Assembly (NCBI GenBank): GCA_003167555.1
Contig: PMSN01000014.1
Location: forward strand, 62,001-126,000
DNA: 64,000 bases
Origin: Spartobacteria bacterium
GTDB lineage: Bacteria > Verrucomicrobiota > Verrucomicrobiia > Chthoniobacterales > UBA10450
Direction: 5' to 3'
Below are positions 27,768 through 36,889 of the stretch, piece by piece. The position numbers and the translations under genes are program-made. The stretch's first letter is position 1. Every line of letters begins with the position of its first letter. Below the pieces are notes generated by a model. That model did no database searches and was not told where the DNA came from. It saw nothing but the letters and a program-made list of their open reading frames with translations.

Positions 27768-28532
27768 ATGCCTACGCTTTCCTCATCCGACCCAGTCATC
27801 GAGAGCCGGTTCTTTTGGGACCGGCACAAGAAGGAAGTGCTCGCCGTCCTCGTCGTTGCCGTGCTTGCCCTCGCCGCTTTCGGCGGATATCGCCTCTATT
27901 CCGATCGCCGCGAAAAGGCGGCAGCGAGTTTGCTCGCGGCGGCGAAGGCGCCGGCGGATTTTCAAAAGGTGATTTCGCAATATGCCGATACACCGGCGAG
28001 CGCGTCCGCGTATCTCTTCCTGGCGGACCGGCAGAGGCAGGAGAAGAAATTCAGCGAGGCGAACAGCACGCTGCAAACTTTTCTCGATAAACATCCGAAA
28101 CACGAATTGGCGGGGACGGCCCGACTGGCGATGGCTGCGAATCTCGAATCTCTTGGAAAACGCGATGAAGCCTTGACCGCCTATCAGCGGCTCGCCGCGA
28201 GCGAACCCAAGGCCTTTACGGCGCCGACGGCGTTGTTCTCGACGGTCCACATTCTGAAGGAAAAAAATCAAATCGAAGAAGCGCGCCGCGTCTGTGAGAC
28301 GATCCTGACCCAGTATCGTGAGAGCGTGGTGACGATGGAGGCGACGCGGGAACTTCGCTCGCTCAAAGTCCCGGATTCCACGAAGCTAGCGCCGCCCATA
28401 TCGGTTGCGGCACCGTCGCCGACCTTGAGTGTGACGCCACCCGCGCCGGTCCAATCAACCGCTCCGTCCGCCGCAGCTCCGCCGATGCCGAGCGCGCCAA
28501 AACCTTCCGCGCCCCGAGCCAAAAAGCCGTAG
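27768..28532 (+). CDS. Membrane-anchored TPR protein, YfgM-like
   Basis: 254 aa from the ATG at 27768. An N-terminal cytosolic stretch FFWDRHKKEV is followed by one membrane segment (about 25-45, LAVLVVAVLALAAFGGY), then TPR-like helices: QKVISQYADTPASASAYLF, SEANSTLQTFLDKHPKHEL and EALTAYQRLAASEP. The end is a Pro/Ala-rich tail. The layout matches YfgM/TPR_21 proteins, which in other bacteria aid protein handling at the inner membrane. That role is by analogy only. Confidence 0.72.
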   Translation: MPTLSSSDPVIESRFFWDRHKKEVLAVLVVAVLALAAFGGYRLYSDRREKAAASLLAAAKAPADFQKVISQYADTPASASAYLFLADRQRQEKKFSEANSTLQTFLDKHPKHELAGTARLAMAANLESLGKRDEALTAYQRLAASEPKAFTAPTALFSTVHILKEKNQIEEARRVCETILTQYRESVVTMEATRELRSLKVPDSTKLAPPISVAAPSPTLSVTPPAPVQSTAPSAAAPPMPSAPKPSAPRAKKP

Positions 28533-28608
28533 GCAAAACTCGAGGGGCAGGAGCGTCGCCTGCATTGAAAGATTTGCGGCCAGCTCGGCCGCCCTCAACA
28601 GCGATCGA

Positions 28609-29004
28609 TTAGCGCTTCGAGAACTGGAAGCGTTTGCGCGCGCCGGGTTGCCCCGATTTCTTGCGCTCTTTCATTCTGGGATCGCGTCGCAACAGCCCTT
28701 CGGCTTTGAGCGTTCCGCGAAGATTCGCGTCGACGAGCAAGAGCGCGCGGGAGATCGCGAGCCTGGCTGCGCCGGCCTGGCCGGTGGCGCCGCCGCCGGT
28801 GGCGTTAATGGAAAGATCGTAGGAATTGGTCAGCTTCACCACTTGGAGCGGTTGGAGCACGGTGTTCTGAAGCGGGATGGTGGGGAAATAATCCTCGAAG
28901 CTTTTTCCGTTGATGTCGATCTTCCCGCTGCCGGGTGTCATGCGGATGCGGGCCACGGAAGTTTTGCGGCGGCCGGTGGCGATGAATTCCTGAGTTTGGG
29001 CCAT
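28609..29004 (-). CDS. rpsI: Ribosomal protein S9
   Basis: 131 aa small-subunit protein whose C-terminal tail reaches the P-site tRNA. Family marks: ATGRRKTSVARIRM, GGGATGQAGAARLAISRAL, RRDPRMKERKKSGQPGARKR and the final KR-rich tail ending SKR. It follows rplM by 23 bp in the usual rplM-rpsI operon. Confidence 0.98.
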   Translation of the reverse strand: MAQTQEFIATGRRKTSVARIRMTPGSGKIDINGKSFEDYFPTIPLQNTVLQPLQVVKLTNSYDLSINATGGGATGQAGAARLAISRALLLVDANLRGTLKAEGLLRRDPRMKERKKSGQPGARKRFQFSKR

Positions 29005-29027
29005 GAGAATTTTCCTGAGGCTAACGA

Positions 29028-29456
29028 CTAGAGCGAAACCGCGGCCGGGAGCTGCGCGGCGTGCGGGTGCAAGTTGCCGCGGTAGACTTTGAGTTTCCGA
29101 TAAATGGCGCGGCCCAGTTTGTTGTGCGGAATCATTCCGCGGATGGCGCGCTCGACCAGTAGCTCCGGATGGCGCGCGCGACGGGCCCGGGCGTTCTCGG
29201 TTTTGTGACCGCCGACGAAACCGGAGAAGCTCATGAAGCTTTTCTGTTCTTCTTTTTTGCCGGTGAGCCGCACTTTCTCCGCGTTGATCACGACCACGAA
29301 ATCGCCGGTATCCACGTGCGGCGTGTAGATCGCCTTTTCCTTGCCGCGCAAAAGATTGGCGGCTTTCACGGCGACTTGGCCGAGGATTTGGTTATTGGCG
29401 TCGATGATCCACCACTTGCGCGGAACTTCGCTGGCTTTTGCGGAAAACGTCTTCAT
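29028..29456 (-). CDS. rplM: Ribosomal protein L13
   Basis: 142 aa large-subunit protein. The start at 29456 (MKTFSAKASEVPRKW) is the conserved one; the open frame extends 120 codons further upstream but is not coding. Marks include WWIIDANNQILGQVA, HVDTGDFVVVINAEKV, TGKK and VERAIRGMIPHNKLGR. First gene of the rplM-rpsI operon, with a strong promoter about 20-50 bp before the start. Confidence 0.98.
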   Translation of the reverse strand: MKTFSAKASEVPRKWWIIDANNQILGQVAVKAANLLRGKEKAIYTPHVDTGDFVVVINAEKVRLTGKKEEQKSFMSFSGFVGGHKTENARARRARHPELLVERAIRGMIPHNKLGRAIYRKLKVYRGNLHPHAAQLPAAVSL

Positions 29457-29475
29457 CAGAGCGGAAAGGGCACGG

Positions 29476-29504
29476 AAATTACGGGTGAGGTGGGGAGGTG
29501 TCAA
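29476..29504 (-). promoter_or_regulatory. Sigma-70 promoter of rplM-rpsI
   Basis: Minus strand: -35 TTGACA (29504-29499), 17-bp spacer, -10 TAATTT (29481-29476). The start of transcription would be about 13 nt before the rplM ATG. Confidence 0.75.
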
Positions 29505-29599
29505 CTGCTTGTTGATCGGCGTTTGAACAGCGCTCGGCGAGATCGCGCGAAGCTTCCGCGCAGTCCAGATGGCACCGCAGTTGCTTATAATTGCCATAA

Positions 29600-30274
29600 A
29601 TGCGCCTCTCGTTCCTCTCGATTCTCTCTCTTCTTCTGCTCGTTGTTCAACCGGCTCTCGCGCGCGAAAAATCGTCCGATGCCGGCGACATTTCGGCGCG
29701 CGCGGTGATTCGCGAAATGAATCTCGCGCGGCAAAATCCGGCCCTCTACGCGACTTTCGTCCAGGAATTGCGTGGCAGGATGGCCGGCAACGTTCTGGTT
29801 CTCCCGGGCCACACAAGGATTCGGACCAAGGAAGGCACTCCTGCGCTCGATGAAGCGATTCAGTTTCTGCGCACCGCGCAGCCGCAAGCGCCGCTCACAC
29901 TTTCATCCGGAATGTGCCGCGCCGCCGCGGACCATTGCGCCGATCAAGCGGCCGGCGGGTTCGGGCATGAAGGCAGGGATCGCAGCCATGCCGGCGATCG
30001 GATCGCGCGCTACGGAACGTTCACAGGCGGCTGGGGCGAAAACATTTCCTACGGCAAATCGACCGCGCGTGACGTCGTGCTCGCCCTCATCATCGATGAC
30101 GGCTTGCCGGCCCGAAAACATCGCAAAAATATTTTTAACCCGTATTTCAATTTTGCCGGCGCGGCTTTCGGCCGGCACGCGAAGTTCGGGACGGTTTGTA
30201 GTATGGACTTTGCCGGTGGCTACGCGGAACGCGGACAGTCAACCGACGAGACGCTCGTCGCGCGAAATTTCTGA
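29600..30274 (+). CDS. Secreted CAP (SCP/PR-1) domain protein
   Basis: 224 aa with a signal peptide (MRLSFLSILSLLLLVVQPALA). The CAP core has VIREMNLARQNPALYA, a CRAAADHCADQAAGGFGH helix, and GRDRSHAGDRIARYG leading into WGENISYGKS, the CAP signature with the conserved His and Glu. The last strand includes VCSMDFAGGY. Bacterial CAP proteins are extracytoplasmic, and their molecular roles are poorly defined. It stands alone, divergent from rplM. Confidence 0.88.
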   Translation: MRLSFLSILSLLLLVVQPALAREKSSDAGDISARAVIREMNLARQNPALYATFVQELRGRMAGNVLVLPGHTRIRTKEGTPALDEAIQFLRTAQPQAPLTLSSGMCRAAADHCADQAAGGFGHEGRDRSHAGDRIARYGTFTGGWGENISYGKSTARDVVLALIIDDGLPARKHRKNIFNPYFNFAGAAFGRHAKFGTVCSMDFAGGYAERGQSTDETLVARNF

Positions 30275-30326
30275 GCGGCGGGTTGCGCGATCGTTCGTCG
30301 CGGCGCAAAGGCCGCTCCAACATTAA

Positions 30327-30662
30327 TCAATCTTTGCCCGGTCGCTCCGCGCGCATTTTTTCCAGAATGGGCTGGATGGATGGATCCGCTTTTAACAGGG
30401 CGGGCCGCATCACTTCGCGGAATTCCCGCCGCGCCTGTCTCAGTTTCTCTTGGGCGGCGCGGACGGCTGGATCTTCCATGGCTTTTTGATGCGCCGCCTT
30501 CAATTTCCCGCGCTCTTCTTCCGTGAGGTTCGCCCAGCGCGGGCGGCGCTCCATTTGAAACGGTCGGTTCGGTTTGTCCGGCGGTTGGGCGAAAACAGCG
30601 GGCGCCAATTGCAGCCCAACGGCCACTGCGGGAACGAGGAGGAAATTCAATTTCGATTTCAT
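30327..30662 (-). CDS. Small exported helical protein, Spy-like
   Basis: 111 aa from the ATG at 30662, chosen for its signal peptide (MKSKLNFLLVPAVAVGLQL, cleavage near VFAQ). The mature part is charged helix: NLTEEERGKLKAAHQKAMED, then AAQEKLRQARREFREVMR. This resembles Spy/CpxP-like periplasmic proteins, but the LTxxQ motifs are not exact, so the family is unsure. Confidence 0.6.
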   Translation of the reverse strand: MKSKLNFLLVPAVAVGLQLAPAVFAQPPDKPNRPFQMERRPRWANLTEEERGKLKAAHQKAMEDPAVRAAQEKLRQARREFREVMRPALLKADPSIQPILEKMRAERPGKD

Positions 30663-30759
30663 ACTTCGAGGAATATAACCCAAGTCTCCCAAAAAGTTGC
30701 GTCTCGCGCAAGAAATGGCCGCTGGTCATTTTGCGCTTACGAGTTTAATTCGTGTCGCC

Positions 30760-32295
30760 ATGTCGACTCCTGCCGCCAAGACCGCCATCACGCCCCGGCG
30801 CGACGAAGATTTCCCGGAGTGGTATCAGCAGGTCGTGCGCGCCGCGGAGATGGCCGAGCCCTCCGATGTCCGCGGCTGCATGGTGATCCGTCCCTGGGGT
30901 TACGGAATCTGGGAAAATATGCAGCGGCAACTTGACGCCATGTTCAAGGCGACCGGCCATCGGAACGCCTACTTTCCGCTTTTCATTCCGCTAAGTTATT
31001 TTGCACGCGAGGCGGCGCACGTGGAAGGATTCGCCAAGGAATGCGCGGTCGTCACCCACAGCCGGCTGGAAGTAAACGCGGAGGGAAAGATGGTGCCCGG
31101 CAGTCCGCTGAGCGAGCCGCTGGTCGTTAGGCCAACCTCTGAGACCATCATCGGCGCGAGCTACGCCAAGTGGGTCCAAAGTTATCGCGACTTGCCGGTC
31201 CTCATCAATCAATGGGCGAATGTGGTCCGCTGGGAAATGCGGCCGCGCGTCTTTCTCCGCACGACCGAATTCCTTTGGCAGGAAGGCCACACCGTCCACG
31301 AAACCGAGGCCGAAGCGCGCGCGGAGACCAGGCAGATGCTCGACGTTTACGAAGAGTTCGTGCGCGATCATCTCGCCATCCCGGTCTTCAGCGGCGAGAA
31401 ATCCGAGAGCGAACGCTTTCCCGGCGCCGTGCAAACCCTTTGCATCGAAGCGATGGTGCAGGATCGGAAGGCGATCCAAGCTGGCACATCGCATTTTCTC
31501 GGACAAAACTTTTCGCGCGCGAGCGGGATCCAGTTCCAATCGCGCGCCGGCACGCAGGAGTTCGGCTGGACGACCAGCTGGGGCATGAGCACGCGGCTCA
31601 TCGGCACCGTCATTATGGCGCATGCCGACGACGATGGACTCGTCTTGCCGCCGCGGATCGCGCCGATTCACATCGTGATTCTGCCGATCACGCCCAAGGA
31701 AGAAACCCGCACGCGAGTCCTGGAGGCAGCCGCGAAACTTGCCGGCGAGCTACGCGCGCTGATGTATTTCGGCGCGCCGCTCGACGTGGAGATCGATCAA
31801 CGCGAGCTCGGCGGCGGATTGAAGAATTGGGAATGGATCAAGAAAGGTGTGCCGCTGCGGGTGGAACTCGGCCCGCGCGATCTCGAATCGGGGAACGTCG
31901 CCGTGAGCCGTCGCGATCAGCCGGTGAAAGCGAAGGAGTTTGTGCCGGCCGCAGAATTCGCCGGGCGCGCCGTCGAGCTGCTCGATTCGATCCAGCAAAA
32001 TCTTTTCGAGCGCGCGAAACAATTCCGCGACGCGCACACACGCACGATCGATACCAAAGAAGAGTTCTACGATTTCTTCACGCCAAAGAATCCGGCCAAG
32101 CCTGAAATCCATGGCGGCTTCGTCCGCGCGCATTGGAACGGCTCCCGTGAAGTCGAGGAACAAATCAAGAGCGATCTGAAAGTCACGATTCGTTGCATTC
32201 CCTTCGATGATCCAGCGACTCCCCCTGAAGCGGGCATCTGTCCCTTTAGCGGCGAAGCAAGTCCTCGTCGCGTCGTTTGGGCGAAGGCATACTGA
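30760..32295 (+). CDS. proS: Prolyl-tRNA synthetase, type 3
   Basis: 511 aa from the ATG at 30760 (MSTPAAKTAITPRRDEDF); the 21 codons upstream are discarded. Charges tRNA-Pro. The short length and lack of the bacterial editing insert indicate the eukaryote/archaeal-like ProS3 type: DFPEWYQQVV, VIRPWGYGIWENMQ, the class II motifs VRPTSETIIGASYAKW and RPRVFLRTTEFLWQEGHT, and the C-terminal CPFSGEASPRRVVWAKAY. A nonamer site lies inside at 31124. Confidence 0.96.
   Translation: MSTPAAKTAITPRRDEDFPEWYQQVVRAAEMAEPSDVRGCMVIRPWGYGIWENMQRQLDAMFKATGHRNAYFPLFIPLSYFAREAAHVEGFAKECAVVTHSRLEVNAEGKMVPGSPLSEPLVVRPTSETIIGASYAKWVQSYRDLPVLINQWANVVRWEMRPRVFLRTTEFLWQEGHTVHETEAEARAETRQMLDVYEEFVRDHLAIPVFSGEKSESERFPGAVQTLCIEAMVQDRKAIQAGTSHFLGQNFSRASGIQFQSRAGTQEFGWTTSWGMSTRLIGTVIMAHADDDGLVLPPRIAPIHIVILPITPKEETRTRVLEAAAKLAGELRALMYFGAPLDVEIDQRELGGGLKNWEWIKKGVPLRVELGPRDLESGNVAVSRRDQPVKAKEFVPAAEFAGRAVELLDSIQQNLFERAKQFRDAHTRTIDTKEEFYDFFTPKNPAKPEIHGGFVRAHWNGSREVEEQIKSDLKVTIRCIPFDDPATPPEAGICPFSGEASPRRVVWAKAY
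31124..31132 (+). other. TCGTTAGGC site in proS
   Basis: In frame it gives gtc-gtt-agg (Val-Val-Arg) within the class II motif VVRPTSE; AGG is a rare Arg codon here. Confidence 0.55.
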
Positions 32296-32329
32296 CGCGC
32301 GTGGCGAGGGCGCGGGTTGACGGGGCGGA

Positions 32330-32602
32330 ATGGACTTGTTTATTTCACGCGTGACGACCGATCTCACTCTCTACAGCCGCGCCATGTGCTCCTGGTGCAT
32401 CGACGCGAAGGAATATCTTTCCGACCGTGGCTACGAGTTTACCGAAGTCGATGTCGGCCGGGACCGCGAAGCTTACGACGAAATGCTCGAGCTCTCCGAT
32501 CAGACGTATGTGCCGGTCCTGGCCGCCGGCGACGAGGTCCTCGCGAATTTTGATACCGATCAGCTGGAGAAATTCCTGAGCGAGCACGGGATCGAGCCTT
32601 AA
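32330..32602 (+). CDS. Glutaredoxin-like protein
   Basis: 90 aa with a thioredoxin fold. The dithiol site is C20-S-W-C23 in LTLYSRAMCSWC, and the cis-Pro loop is TYVPVL. A GTG at 32351 is an alternative start. CSWC differs from the classic CPYC, so specificity (glutathione or another thiol) is open. Its stop overlaps the next ATG (TAATG), so the two are translationally coupled. Confidence 0.85.
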   Translation: MDLFISRVTTDLTLYSRAMCSWCIDAKEYLSDRGYEFTEVDVGRDREAYDEMLELSDQTYVPVLAAGDEVLANFDTDQLEKFLSEHGIEP

Positions 32603-33417
32603 TGCTGTTTGCTCTCTTTCTCACGCTCGGCGTCGCTTTGCTCAGCGTCGCCTTGCGGAGTTATCAGACCTCCTTCGCGCAAAAGGCCGGCGCGATCGGC
32701 ATCCTGGTGACGACCTATCTGGCGGCGTATTTCATCTCCGGAAATTGGGTCATCGGATTGCTCGCGGCCCTCGCCTGGTTCTTCCTGCCGTGGCTGGAAA
32801 TCCTGACGCGGGTGCGCGTCCTGCGTTTGCCGAAAGAAAAAGCGCTGCGGCCGAAGAGCCCGCCGTCGACCGATGTGTTCCCGACGCTGGAAGAGATCAC
32901 GCGCGAGATTCAGAACGAAGGGTTCGCGCATATCAACGACGCCGGCTGGGACTGGGAAGATTACCGGCAATTTTTCCGGCTCTTTTACAAGGAGGAAGAT
33001 CGCGCGCAGGCCACGATCTGTCTGAACGAGCAGAATGATCTTTCCTTTTATTACCTGCGCATCTCTTCCCGCGCGCAGGACGGCACGATTTGGACGACCT
33101 GGAATTACCCGCTGTCCTACGGATTGAAGCTGACGCCGCAGTTCAAAATCAACCGGCAACGGCCGGACCAATCTTTCTGGCAGCTTTACCACAGCCACAA
33201 GGAATTCCTGCGGCTGAACCTGGTCGAGACCAGCGTGATCGATCCGATGGATGAAGAGCGCATCCAGCTCGAGGTCGAGAACGATCTGCGCGACCAGATC
33301 GCGCACAACATCAAGAAGGGCGTGCTGAAATCGACGGCCGATGGCGAGGTGAAATATTCCTGGCGCGGGATGGTTTATCTCTGGTGCCAGTTCCTGCTCG
33401 ATCTCGTGCGGTTGTGA
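32602..33417 (+). CDS. Conserved membrane protein of unknown function
   Basis: 271 aa. Two or three N-terminal membrane segments (residues 1-17, 28-45 and about 48-66: ALFLTLGVALLSVAL; GAIGILVTTYLAAYF; WVIGLLAALAWFFLPW) are followed by a soluble domain with LEEITREIQNEGFAHIND, WDWEDYRQFFRLFY and YSWRGMVYLWCQFLL. I do not recognise the family. One-base overlap with the glutaredoxin gene suggests a redox or thiol link, but that is only context. Confidence 0.7.
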   Translation: MLFALFLTLGVALLSVALRSYQTSFAQKAGAIGILVTTYLAAYFISGNWVIGLLAALAWFFLPWLEILTRVRVLRLPKEKALRPKSPPSTDVFPTLEEITREIQNEGFAHINDAGWDWEDYRQFFRLFYKEEDRAQATICLNEQNDLSFYYLRISSRAQDGTIWTTWNYPLSYGLKLTPQFKINRQRPDQSFWQLYHSHKEFLRLNLVETSVIDPMDEERIQLEVENDLRDQIAHNIKKGVLKSTADGEVKYSWRGMVYLWCQFLLDLVRL

Positions 33418-33422
33418 AATCG

Positions 33423-33486
33423 CTGTAGCCGCCTCGCTCTGTCGAGGCGAAACCGCGGACGCGGCGACAGAGCGCCGCGGCTACAG
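33423..33486. repeat. CTGTAGCCGC palindrome between convergent genes
   Basis: Arms CTGTAGCCGC (33423-33432) and GCGGCTACAG (33477-33486), with an inner CTCGCTCTGTCG / CGACAGAG pairing. Sits against the frr stop codon and could terminate both genes. Related to the half copy at 11813. Confidence 0.8.
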
Positions 33487-34047
33487 TCAGATCTTCATTA
33501 CTTCGGCTTCTTTGCGCTCGAGGTGATCGTCGATCTCTTTCACCGATTTGTCGGTGAGCTTTTGCACACCGGCTTCCAAATCGTGCAAGCCATCTTCGGT
33601 CAGCTCGCTCGCTTTTTCCATTTTCCTGCCGTCATCGACCGCCGTGCGGCGATTCGCGCGCACCCGCACGCGCGCTTCCTCCGCCATCTGCCGCAACGAT
33701 TTCACCAGGTCCTTCCGGCGTTCCTCGGAAAGCTCGGGAATCGGCAGGCGAATGATTTTTCCATCCACCAGCGGCATGATGCCGATCTTCGATTCCTTCA
33801 GCGCCTTCTCAATGTCTTTCACCGTCCCGGCGTCGAAGGGCTGGACGACGAGCAGCCGCGGTTCCGGCGTGGTGATGAGCGCCAGTTGTTTGAGCTTCAT
33901 GGCGGAGCCGTAAGCTTCCACGTCCACATTTTCGACCAGCGCCGGCGACGCTTTCCCGGTCCGCACGCTCGAGAACTCGTGCACCATGTAATCGACGCTC
34001 TTCTCCATCGCCATTTCGGCGTCGAACAAAATTTCTTCGGCAGTCAT
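33487..34047 (-). CDS. frr: Ribosome recycling factor
   Basis: 186 aa, the normal length, from the ATG at 34047 (MTAEEILFDAEMAMEKSV). Splits post-termination ribosomes together with EF-G. Marks: SSVRTGKASPALVENV, IPELSEERRKDLVK, KLTDKSVKEIDDHLERKEAE. It follows pyrH by about 76 bp, the usual pyrH-frr order. Confidence 0.97.
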   Translation of the reverse strand: MTAEEILFDAEMAMEKSVDYMVHEFSSVRTGKASPALVENVDVEAYGSAMKLKQLALITTPEPRLLVVQPFDAGTVKDIEKALKESKIGIMPLVDGKIIRLPIPELSEERRKDLVKSLRQMAEEARVRVRANRRTAVDDGRKMEKASELTEDGLHDLEAGVQKLTDKSVKEIDDHLERKEAEVMKI

Positions 34048-34123
34048 GATGTGGAAGAATAACTGAGGCGAGCAATAGAAGCCCGCGGGGCCGAGAATCG
34101 CAATCACGAAATCGCTCGTTCTC

Positions 34124-34855
34124 CTACTCGGAGACGATCGTCCCGATTTTCTTCCCGAGCACAATGTCGGTGAAGTTGCTCGGCTTGTTCATGTCGAACA
34201 CCACGATCGGGATTTTATTGTCCATGCACAAACTGAAAGCGGTCGAATCCATCACCTTGAGTCGCTGCGTGAGCGCCTGGGTGTAGGTGATGTGCTCGAA
34301 GCGCTTCGCGGTTGGGTCCGTGGTCGGATCGCGATCGTAGACGCCGTCGACTTTCGTCGCCTTCAGGATGATGTCGGCGCGAATCTCGCTGGCCCGGAGC
34401 GCGGCCGTGGTGTCCGTGGAGAAATACGGATTGCCGGTGCCCGCGACAAAAATGACCACGCGTCCCAATTCGAGATGGCGAATGGCGCGGCCGAGGATAA
34501 ACGGTTCGGCGACGTTTTTCATTTCGATCGCCGTCTGGACCCGTGTTTCCACGCCGAGCCGGACCAGCGCGCTTTGCAACGCGAGCCCGTTGATCACCGT
34601 CGCCAGCATTCCCATGTAATCCGCCGTTGTGCGGTCCATCCCGCGATGGCTCGCCGACAAACCGCGCCAGATGTTGCCGCCGCCAATCACGACGGAGGTC
34701 TGCACGCCGAGTTCTTTGACTTCCTTGATGCGCTCCGCGATCTCGCGCACGATTTGCGGCGAAATGTTTTCGCGCGCGCCGCGTTCGCGCAAAGCTTCGC
34801 CGCTCAACTTCAGGACAACGCGCTTGTAAATGGGCGCGGTTGATTCGCTCTGCAT
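34124..34855 (-). CDS. pyrH: UMP kinase
   Basis: 243 aa from the ATG at 34855 (a TTG three codons earlier is the only longer option). Phosphorylates UMP to UDP. Marks: [65 protein letters not shown] and [10 protein letters not shown]. It heads a pyrH-frr pair. Confidence 0.97.
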   Translation of the reverse strand: MQSESTAPIYKRVVLKLSGEALRERGARENISPQIVREIAERIKEVKELGVQTSVVIGGGNIWRGLSASHRGMDRTTADYMGMLATVINGLALQSALVRLGVETRVQTAIEMKNVAEPFILGRAIRHLELGRVVIFVAGTGNPYFSTDTTAALRASEIRADIILKATKVDGVYDRDPTTDPTAKRFEHITYTQALTQRLKVMDSTAFSLCMDNKIPIVVFDMNKPSNFTDIVLGKKIGTIVSE

Positions 34856-34927
34856 GGCCGGCAATGATCAACAGAACGTCGGGAGCTTGGGAAGTAAAAT
34901 GCGAGAAACATTGCCAGGTAGACGCAT

Positions 34928-35017
34928 GTCATCCCGAGCGCAGTCGAGGGACCCCGTTGCATGTCGAGCGACTTATCTCGGGGTCCCTCGACTTCGCTTC
35001 GCTACGCTCGGGATGAC
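34928..35017. repeat. GTCATCCCGAGC palindromic repeat
   Basis: Left arm GTCATCCCGAGCGCAG.. to GGACCCC (34928-34955), right arm GGGGTCCCTCGA.. to CTCGGGATGAC (34980-35017). Second full copy of the family at 22233. It separates fmt from pyrH. Confidence 0.85.
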
Positions 35018-35026
35018 ACTCGCACA

Positions 35027-35941
35027 TTAGGCGATACGGACTGGCGTGTTGTAACCACGGAGAAATTCAGTCGCGCTCATCCGCCTCTTTCCTTCGAGCT
35101 GCACTTCTTCCAACCTCAGCGCGCCATCCTTCGCTGCGATCACAAGATTTTCTGGATCGTTCCTTCCATCGGCTACCACGCTAGCGCGGTGAATCTTCAG
35201 TTTTCGTTCCGCCCCGGCTTCATCGCGCAGAAGCGTGAACGCGCCCGGCCATGGATTGAATGCGCGGACCTTGCGCTCGATCGTAACAACCGGTTCGCTC
35301 CAATCGATGCGGCCATGCTCGCGTTCGAGCTTCGGAGCGTACGTCGCTGCGGATGAATCCTGCGGAATGCGCGGCGCACTCTTTTTCCCAAGCTGTGTAA
35401 GCGCGGCTAGCAACGCTTCCGGCGCGATCAACGCGAGCCGATCATGGAGCGAACCGCCGGTCTCGTCTGCCGCAATCTCCAAACGCGATTGCAGCAGAAT
35501 GTCCCCAGTATCGAGACCTTCATCCATATACATCACCGTGATTCCTGACTCGCGATCGCCAGCGAGAATCGCGGCTTGCACGGGCGCCGCGCCGCGATGC
35601 CGTGGCAAAAGCGAGGCATGCAAATTCAGGCAGGCCACCCGCGGAATTTCCAAAACCGATCGCGGCAGGATTTGCCCGTAAGCCATCACGACAATCACCT
35701 CGGGCGCGAGCGCGCGAATTTCCGCGACCGCATCCGCGCTTTTGATCCGCGCCGGTTGCAGAATGGGAATCGTCCGACCCGCCAGCGCCTGCTTGATCGG
35801 TGGCGCTTCGATTCGCTGCGCCCGGCCCACCGGTTTGTCCGGCTGCGTCACCGCGCCGACAAGTTCATGCTCGTCCGAGTTCAGCAGCGAACGCAAAACC
35901 GGCACGCCGATTTCACCCGTCCCGATGAAGAGCACGCGCAT
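35027..35941 (-). CDS. fmt: Methionyl-tRNA formyltransferase
   Basis: 304 aa. Formylates initiator Met-tRNA. The catalytic domain has MRVLFIGTGEIGVPVL, GQILPRSVLEIP, NLHASLLPRHRGAAPVQAAI (catalytic Asn and His) and YMDEGLDTGDIL. The C-terminal OB domain follows from about residue 205. It sits between a small zinc-ribbon gene upstream (6 bp) and pyrH downstream on the same strand. Confidence 0.97.
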   Translation of the reverse strand: MRVLFIGTGEIGVPVLRSLLNSDEHELVGAVTQPDKPVGRAQRIEAPPIKQALAGRTIPILQPARIKSADAVAEIRALAPEVIVVMAYGQILPRSVLEIPRVACLNLHASLLPRHRGAAPVQAAILAGDRESGITVMYMDEGLDTGDILLQSRLEIAADETGGSLHDRLALIAPEALLAALTQLGKKSAPRIPQDSSAATYAPKLEREHGRIDWSEPVVTIERKVRAFNPWPGAFTLLRDEAGAERKLKIHRASVVADGRNDPENLVIAAKDGALRLEEVQLEGKRRMSATEFLRGYNTPVRIA

Positions 35942-35947
35942 CGCGCG

Positions 35948-36196
35948 TTAAAGCTGGATCCGGGGCGCGGGCGCGCGGCGACGGGGACGGCGCGGAGCTG
36001 TCCGTTGTGCCATGAGTTTGTCGCCCGCGGTGATTTCGCGCTGGCCTACCGACGACGCGCAGCCGGTGCAAAGGTAATCGTAGATTTCCTTGTCCGGCAG
36101 AATGAGGAGAAGCCGTTCGCGCACCGGCATCGCGCTTTTGCACTTCTCGCAATACAGGCTCGACGCGGTGAAATTCTCAAACTGCTGCTGACTCAT
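35948..36196 (-). CDS. Small zinc-ribbon protein
   Basis: 82 aa. Two Cys pairs, C16-x2-C19 and C43-x2-C46, should bind one zinc. A basic Pro/Arg-rich tail (RRPRRRAPAPR) suggests nucleic-acid or ribosome contact. Its start overlaps the adk stop by 20 bp, and it ends 6 bp before fmt, so it is part of that operon. No specific function can be given. Confidence 0.7.
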   Translation of the reverse strand: MSQQQFENFTASSLYCEKCKSAMPVRERLLLILPDKEIYDYLCTGCASSVGQREITAGDKLMAQRTAPRRPRRRAPAPRIQL

Positions 36197-36788
36197 GCAT
36201 CCCGTTCGCCCCGTCGTTCACGCTTTCGAGAATGTGAAACAAAACTTTCGCGGGCGGCTCCGTCGCGTCGATGGAGGTGATCCGGTCCTGGCCGTAGTAA
36301 CTCAGCACCGGTTTCGATTCCGTCTCGTAGGTGTCTAGCCGGCGCTTGATCACTTCCTCGTTCGCGTCGTCGAGACGATTGTCTTTCAGCGCGCGTTTTT
36401 TCAGTCGCGCGAAAAGCGTGTCGCGGTTTGGGCAGGAGAGATGGAAAACTTTTTTCACGTCGATCAGCTCGTCCATGATCTTGGCCTGGCCGACATTTCG
36501 CGGAATCCCATCGAGCACGAGGATGTCGATATCCGGTTTGAATTTGTGCCCTTCCACTGCGGCGTCGATCGCTTCCTTCCACAGCTCGACCGTGACGTCA
36601 TCCGGAACCAGTTCGCCTCTGCTGGAATACTCGAGAAATGCCTGGCCCACCTTTGAGCGCGTGTCGATCGAGCGAAAAACATCTCCGCACGGGCAATGAA
36701 AAAAACGCGGGATGCTTCCCAGGGTGTGGCCCTGCGTGCCTTTGCCGCTGCCCGGCGCCCCAAAGAGAAGGTAGGTCTGATATTTCAT
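36177..36788 (-). CDS. adk: Adenylate kinase family protein
   Basis: 203 aa. P-loop LLFGAPGSGKGTQG (G10-T18), NMP-binding LVLDGIPRNVGQA, and the lid Arg-rich part NEEVIKRRLDTYE. It interconverts AMP, ADP and ATP. It lacks the zinc-type long lid and has the atypical HCPCGDVFR after the P-loop where most have ISTGDMLR, so it is a divergent member. Part of the adk - zinc ribbon - fmt group. Confidence 0.88.
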   Translation of the reverse strand: MKYQTYLLFGAPGSGKGTQGHTLGSIPRFFHCPCGDVFRSIDTRSKVGQAFLEYSSRGELVPDDVTVELWKEAIDAAVEGHKFKPDIDILVLDGIPRNVGQAKIMDELIDVKKVFHLSCPNRDTLFARLKKRALKDNRLDDANEEVIKRRLDTYETESKPVLSYYGQDRITSIDATEPPAKVLFHILESVNDGANGMHESAAV

Positions 36789-36889
36789 GAGGAGTTTCAG
36801 TTATAGCGCAGAACCGTCGCCGGGCACAATCTCTCAAATCAACGCGTGCCGCCTCTGGAGAAAGAGCGCTACCGATGTCCGCAGGAAAT

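Noticed and set aside
29457-29816. N-terminal extension of the L13 frame
   Set aside because: L13 starts at MKTFSAK, and the promoter lies inside the extension.
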